From: RGIG4608 sp964413365
GTDB taxonomy: Bacteria > Bacillota > Clostridia > Oscillospirales > CAG-272
NCBI GenBank assembly: GCA_964413365.1
Contig: CAYPRM010000018.1
Span: 1-25,811 of the forward strand
Direction of reading: 5' to 3'
DNA: 25,811 nt
Position numbers and translations under genes: made by a program. Numbering within the stretch: position 1 is the stretch's first letter; each line of letters starts with the position of its first letter. The notes below the pieces were generated by a model, which was not told the origin of the DNA, made no database searches, and saw nothing but the letters and a program-made list of their open reading frames with translations. Positions 22,609-25,811 of the stretch are shown here, piece after piece.

Positions 22609-23355
22609 ATGAATGTAATAGAAGCATCGAGAAGGTCGAGAAATCTCGATCTGATACTTCGCGCGCGCGGGGAGGACGAGGCGGACGCCATGGATGCACT
22701 CGGCACGCTCGTAGAGGAGAATGTGGGACTTGTGCGGAGCATCGCGCTGAGGTTTCGGGACAGGGGAGTGGATGTCGAGGATCTTGTGCAGATAGGAACG
22801 ATCGGAATGATGAAGGCGGTACGCACCTTTTCACCCGAGCGCGAGGTGGCGTTTTCCACGTATGCTGTACCCCTGATAACGGGGGAGATCAAGCGTCATC
22901 TGCGTGACGAGGGGCCGATCAAGATCAGCCGCGTTTACAAAAAGCTCTCGACGGAGCTTGGATTTTTGCGTGCGCGGATCATTACCGACGAGGGCAGGGA
23001 GCCGAGTATTACGGAACTTGCGGCACTTTGTGGGATCTCGACGGAGGATGCGGCGGTCGCGCTCGAGGCTCAAAGTCCGATATCATCGCTCTCCGAGAGC
23101 TGTGGGGACGACGAGAAGCTCACGCTCGAGACACGTCTCGCCTCGCCCGACCGCGAGATAGAGCGCACCTGCGACCGAGTGGCGCTCTCACAGGCGATAT
23201 CCCATCTTACGCCCGAGCATCAGAGGATAATCACCCTGCGCTACTTCCGAAATATGACTCAACAGCAGGTGGCGGAGCTTCTGGGGCTTTCGCAGGTCAA
23301 GGTATCGAGAGAGGAGAAAAAGATACTTTTATGCCTTAAAAAAGAATTGGAATGA
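22609..23355 (+). CDS. sigF: RNA polymerase sporulation sigma factor sigma F
   Basis: A 248-residue sigma-70 family factor of the SigF/SigG/SigB type, the first forespore-specific sigma factor. Region 2 spans about 35-105 with DLVQIGTIGMMKAVRTFSPE (58-77) and FSTYAVPLITGEIKRHLRD (82-100). Region 3 has ISRVYKKL and a short helix-turn-helix. Region 4 spans about 190-245 with MTQQQVAELLGLSQVKVSR (216-234). Position after spoIIAA-spoIIAB identifies it as sigma F rather than G or B. The RBS is weak (GAGGT at 22590-22594 is 14 bp away), so translation may depend on spoIIAB, which ends 17 bp upstream. The last codons lie inside the hairpin at 23342-23377. Confidence 0.95.
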   Translation: MNVIEASRRSRNLDLILRARGEDEADAMDALGTLVEENVGLVRSIALRFRDRGVDVEDLVQIGTIGMMKAVRTFSPEREVAFSTYAVPLITGEIKRHLRDEGPIKISRVYKKLSTELGFLRARIITDEGREPSITELAALCGISTEDAAVALEAQSPISSLSESCGDDEKLTLETRLASPDREIERTCDRVALSQAISHLTPEHQRIITLRYFRNMTQQQVAELLGLSQVKVSREEKKILLCLKKELE

Positions 23356-23377
23356 GCCGAGGCTCATTCCAATTCTT
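23342..23377. terminator. Long palindromic terminator between sigF and the GH2 gene
   Basis: AAGAATTGGAATGAGCC (23342-23358), GA, GGCTCATTCCAATTCTT (23361-23377): a perfect 17-bp stem containing the sigF stop codon. On the minus strand it is followed by TTTTTT (complement of 23338-23343), making a good terminator for the glycoside hydrolase gene. For sigF the T-run is poorer (TATATTTAAATTATTT). Confidence 0.85.
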
Positions 23378-23388
23378 ATATATTTAAA

Positions 23389-25650
23389 TTATTTCTTTGG
23401 CTTTTTGATCCTGTTGAGCTCTCTATTGACGCTAAGAAGCTCCTCTTTGGTAAAGGAGATGTTCATCATGCCGATCATGCTCGCAAGGCGGAGCACGGTG
23501 AAGCCACCCAGCATCTTCATGAGGTCGGACGTAAGCTCAAATCCCATAGCGGAGGATTTTTCACCCTTGGGTGTCGCGTCGCTCATCTTCTTCTTGAGAG
23601 TCAGACCGAATTTTGCAAACCAGAGCTTACCGGGGATCGTATCCATGATATCGTTCAGCTTATCGTTAAGGGAGAAATGTCCCTCGGGAGCGGTGATATC
23701 GAACCAGTTGAGCACTGCGCCCTTCTCTCTGAGAATGTAGTCCTCGTTCATGGTATCGACCTTGCGGATCACGCTCTCATCGGACACGTTGCCTGCAACT
23801 GCACGAAGATCGCTCTCGCCGACGTTCTTGACGTCGAAGCGGAAGAAGTGATCCTCAGCGCGGCACTTACCGACGGACTCGCCGTTCACGAAAAGTTCTA
23901 CCTCGGGGAGGTTCGAATAGACGGTAACGCGCGTTACGTCCTCAACTCTGTCAACATATCTCTTGCTGCAGAGGTGGACGAAGGGATCGTCAGCGGGATC
24001 CTTAAGCCATGCCTTATATGCATAGAAGGAGTCCTTCTTATACTTTCTGTCCATGGTCATAAGTCCCTTATGGTTCTGACCGTTCTCACCGCCCTCGGCT
24101 CTTGCGTCAGCGCCAAAGTCAAACATATTCCATACGTGCGTTGCCCAGATATAGGGGCGTGAGAAGAGCTGCTTTATAAGCTCCTCGTGGTAATATGCCT
24201 GATATTCCTCGGTGTAGTCGCCCTGGAAGGGGCTTGAGCTATGCCAGTTGAGTGCCTCACAGCCGTATTCGCTGATGCCTACGCACACGCTCGGATATTT
24301 CTTGTGGAATTCATCGAACCAAGGTCCGTTCATTGAGGTATCTCCGCCGTACCAGCCGAAATAGTGGTTATAGGAGATGACGTCGGGAATGTGAACGTAC
24401 TCGTCCTCGGGCTTGCACATGGATACGCAGGCGATGGTGGTGAGCCTTGTCTTATCCATCTCATGAGCGAGGTCGTTGAGTATTCTGTGGTTCTCGATAA
24501 GGTCGTGGTCGGAGCCTGAGATCGTTATCTCATTGGAAAGTCCCCAAACGACGATCGAGGGGTGGTTATAATTCTGCGCGATAAGCTCCTTCATCTGGGA
24601 GATAGTATTTTCTCTACCCGTGGGCATATGCTTTGAGATATAGGGGATCTCCGCCCAGACTACCATACCGAACTCGTCGCAGAGGTCGTAGAAGCACTGG
24701 TCGTGTTGATAGTGAGCAAGTCTTATCGTATTAGCACCCATCTCGGCGATGAACTCCATATCCTCTCTATGGTGCTCGGGAAGGAGTGCGTTGCCGATGC
24801 CGAGCCTATCCTGATGACGGGATACGCCGTGAAGGGGGTACTCACGTCCGTTGAGGAAGAAGCCGCACTCGGGATCAATGCGGAAGGTTCTGCAGCCGAA
24901 GCGTGTGCTTACCGTATCAACGCCGACGCCGCCGTTTACGATGGACGCGGTCGCGCGGTAGAGGTAGGGATCCTTGATTCCGTCCCAAAGATGGACGTCT
25001 CCGATAAGGAGCGTTACCTTTTTATCCTCGGAATGAGCCTCGGCGACGAGGTTGCCCTCGGCGTCGGTTATGGAATAGCAATATTCGTGATTTGCGGGAA
25101 GTGTGGTGGAGTACACCTCGATCTCAACGCTTGCATCGTTGCCCACGATGGTGGGAGTTACCTTGATGCCGGGTGCGCCGATATAGTCGAGGTCGAAATG
25201 CACGCTCGACACGGATACGAGGTCAACGCTCCTGTAAAGTCCGCCGTAGAAGGTGAAGTCCGCTGCCTGCGGATAGACCGTATCGCTCGGGGAGTTGTCA
25301 ACAACGATCGCGAGTGTATTCTCCGCCTCAAGGGAGGGAGTGAGGTCGACTCTCCACGTGGAGTAGCCTCCGTCATGATGAGCAAGGTGCTTTCCGTTGA
25401 GATAAACGTCCGCGCTTGAGTTTGCGCCGTGTATCTCGAGATAATGAAGGTCCTCAACGGGAAGCTCGGAGAGGCTGAAGGTCTTGGTGTAGAGGCAGGC
25501 ACCGCGGAAATAATCGTTTCCGCCATCCTGACCGTCGGTCGCGTTCCATGTGTGGGGCAGGTCAATTGCTATGCCGCCCTCGCGCGTGCCGATGTCGCTC
25601 GTGCCCTTATAAAATGTCCACGAGCTGTTGAAGCTGATGATAGATCTCAT
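23389..25650 (-). CDS. Glycoside hydrolase family 2 protein (beta-galactosidase type)
   Basis: A 753-residue GH2 enzyme, cytosolic as no signal peptide is visible. Residues 1-160 form the sugar-binding jelly roll (IDLPHTWNATDGQDGGNDYFRG, EIHGANSSADVYLNG), 165-275 an Ig-like domain, and 280-580 the TIM barrel with the GH2 segment GFFLNGREYPLHGVSRHQD and MGANTIRLAHYQHD. Catalytic acid/base is E374 in VVWGLSNE, nucleophile E461 in GISEYG. After an Ig-like DUF4982-type part, about 100 C-terminal residues (650-753) form an extension ending SFTKEELLSVNRELNRIKKPKK. Specificity could be galactoside, glucuronide or another; beta-galactosidase is a default. The ATG at 25650 follows AGGAGGA (25665-25659), with a perfect promoter upstream. 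Confidence 0.93.
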   Translation of the reverse strand: MRSIISFNSSWTFYKGTSDIGTREGGIAIDLPHTWNATDGQDGGNDYFRGACLYTKTFSLSELPVEDLHYLEIHGANSSADVYLNGKHLAHHDGGYSTWRVDLTPSLEAENTLAIVVDNSPSDTVYPQAADFTFYGGLYRSVDLVSVSSVHFDLDYIGAPGIKVTPTIVGNDASVEIEVYSTTLPANHEYCYSITDAEGNLVAEAHSEDKKVTLLIGDVHLWDGIKDPYLYRATASIVNGGVGVDTVSTRFGCRTFRIDPECGFFLNGREYPLHGVSRHQDRLGIGNALLPEHHREDMEFIAEMGANTIRLAHYQHDQCFYDLCDEFGMVVWAEIPYISKHMPTGRENTISQMKELIAQNYNHPSIVVWGLSNEITISGSDHDLIENHRILNDLAHEMDKTRLTTIACVSMCKPEDEYVHIPDVISYNHYFGWYGGDTSMNGPWFDEFHKKYPSVCVGISEYGCEALNWHSSSPFQGDYTEEYQAYYHEELIKQLFSRPYIWATHVWNMFDFGADARAEGGENGQNHKGLMTMDRKYKKDSFYAYKAWLKDPADDPFVHLCSKRYVDRVEDVTRVTVYSNLPEVELFVNGESVGKCRAEDHFFRFDVKNVGESDLRAVAGNVSDESVIRKVDTMNEDYILREKGAVLNWFDITAPEGHFSLNDKLNDIMDTIPGKLWFAKFGLTLKKKMSDATPKGEKSSAMGFELTSDLMKMLGGFTVLRLASMIGMMNISFTKEELLSVNRELNRIKKPKK

Positions 25651-25679
25651 TATGTGATTCCTCCTGTAATATTGACGGT

Positions 25680-25692
25680 ATTGAAATTCAAT
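25680..25692. promoter_or_regulatory. Candidate operator in the GH2 leader
   Basis: ATTGAA-A-TTCAAT (plus strand) is a perfect 13-bp palindrome located 13 bp after the -10 box and upstream of the RBS, where a repressor could block transcription. No regulator gene is adjacent within the window. Confidence 0.4.
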
Positions 25693-25704
25693 CCATTCAT
25701 ATTT

Positions 25705-25733
25705 ATTATAACCTATTTTTGAAATTCTGTCAA
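25705..25733 (-). promoter_or_regulatory. Sigma-A promoter of the GH2 gene
   Basis: Minus strand: TTGACA (25733-25728) and TATAAT (25710-25705), both perfect, 17-bp spacer. Confidence 0.94.
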
Positions 25734-25811
25734 TCGGTAGGTGTAATATTATTGTAGACAATTTCTTATAGAAAATTTTGTATATATTTCACAAAGTTTT
25801 CTAAATATAAT

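Overview
The window looks like a chromosomal segment of a spore-forming Clostridia-type Firmicute, probably an uncultured gut lineage known from an assembled genome. The evidence is a complete spoIIAA-spoIIAB-sigF operon, FMN and SAM-I riboswitches with Gram-positive transcription terminators, strong AGGAGG ribosome binding sites and textbook sigma-A promoters. A run of exactly 100 N marks a scaffold gap. Nothing identifies the species. I see no tRNA, rRNA, CRISPR array, transposase or phage gene.

Layout. (1) 1-2500: an FMN riboswitch and terminator control ribU. After it come a repeat-derived intergenic stretch, a small membrane protein with an acidic tail, a helically phased T-tract array and a COG2426 small multidrug-export-type membrane protein. 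(2) 2500-4374: a non-coding stretch, a phased A-tract array, a perfect promoter and a SAM-I riboswitch precede metK. (3) 4396-7460: recD2 and a comF-type phosphoribosyltransferase overlap translationally. (4) 7483-10172: a promoter drives an mreB-family gene and a PepD-type M20 dipeptidase, ending at a terminator. (5) 10216-16612: a likely operon of rlmB, a large membrane protein that resembles a P-type ATPase without its catalytic motifs, a TIGR03960-type B12-binding radical SAM protein and its DUF2344 partner. The membrane protein is broken by the gap inside a 30-nt coding repeat. (6) 16616-17809, minus strand: a COG0116 RNA methyltransferase converging on the operon. (7) 17827-17955: an array of small hairpins that differ in stem but share a linker; a decayed relative lies at about 1005-1127. 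(8) 18077-19451: an AbrB-type regulator with a palindrome just after its promoter, then an EamA-type transporter. (9) 19533-20486, minus strand: a triple-S1-domain RNA-binding protein. (10) 20670-21664: rplM-rpsI. (11) 21758-23377: spoIIAA-spoIIAB-sigF. (12) 23389-25733, minus strand: a family 2 glycoside hydrolase with its own promoter and a candidate operator.

Most genes are core housekeeping (riboflavin uptake, SAM synthesis, DNA repair, cell shape, rRNA/tRNA modification, ribosomal proteins, forespore sigma factor). The unusual content is the catalytically degenerate P-type ATPase-like protein, the variable-hairpin repeat family, and DNA-structural signals: A/T-tracts at about 10.5-bp spacing next to several promoters.
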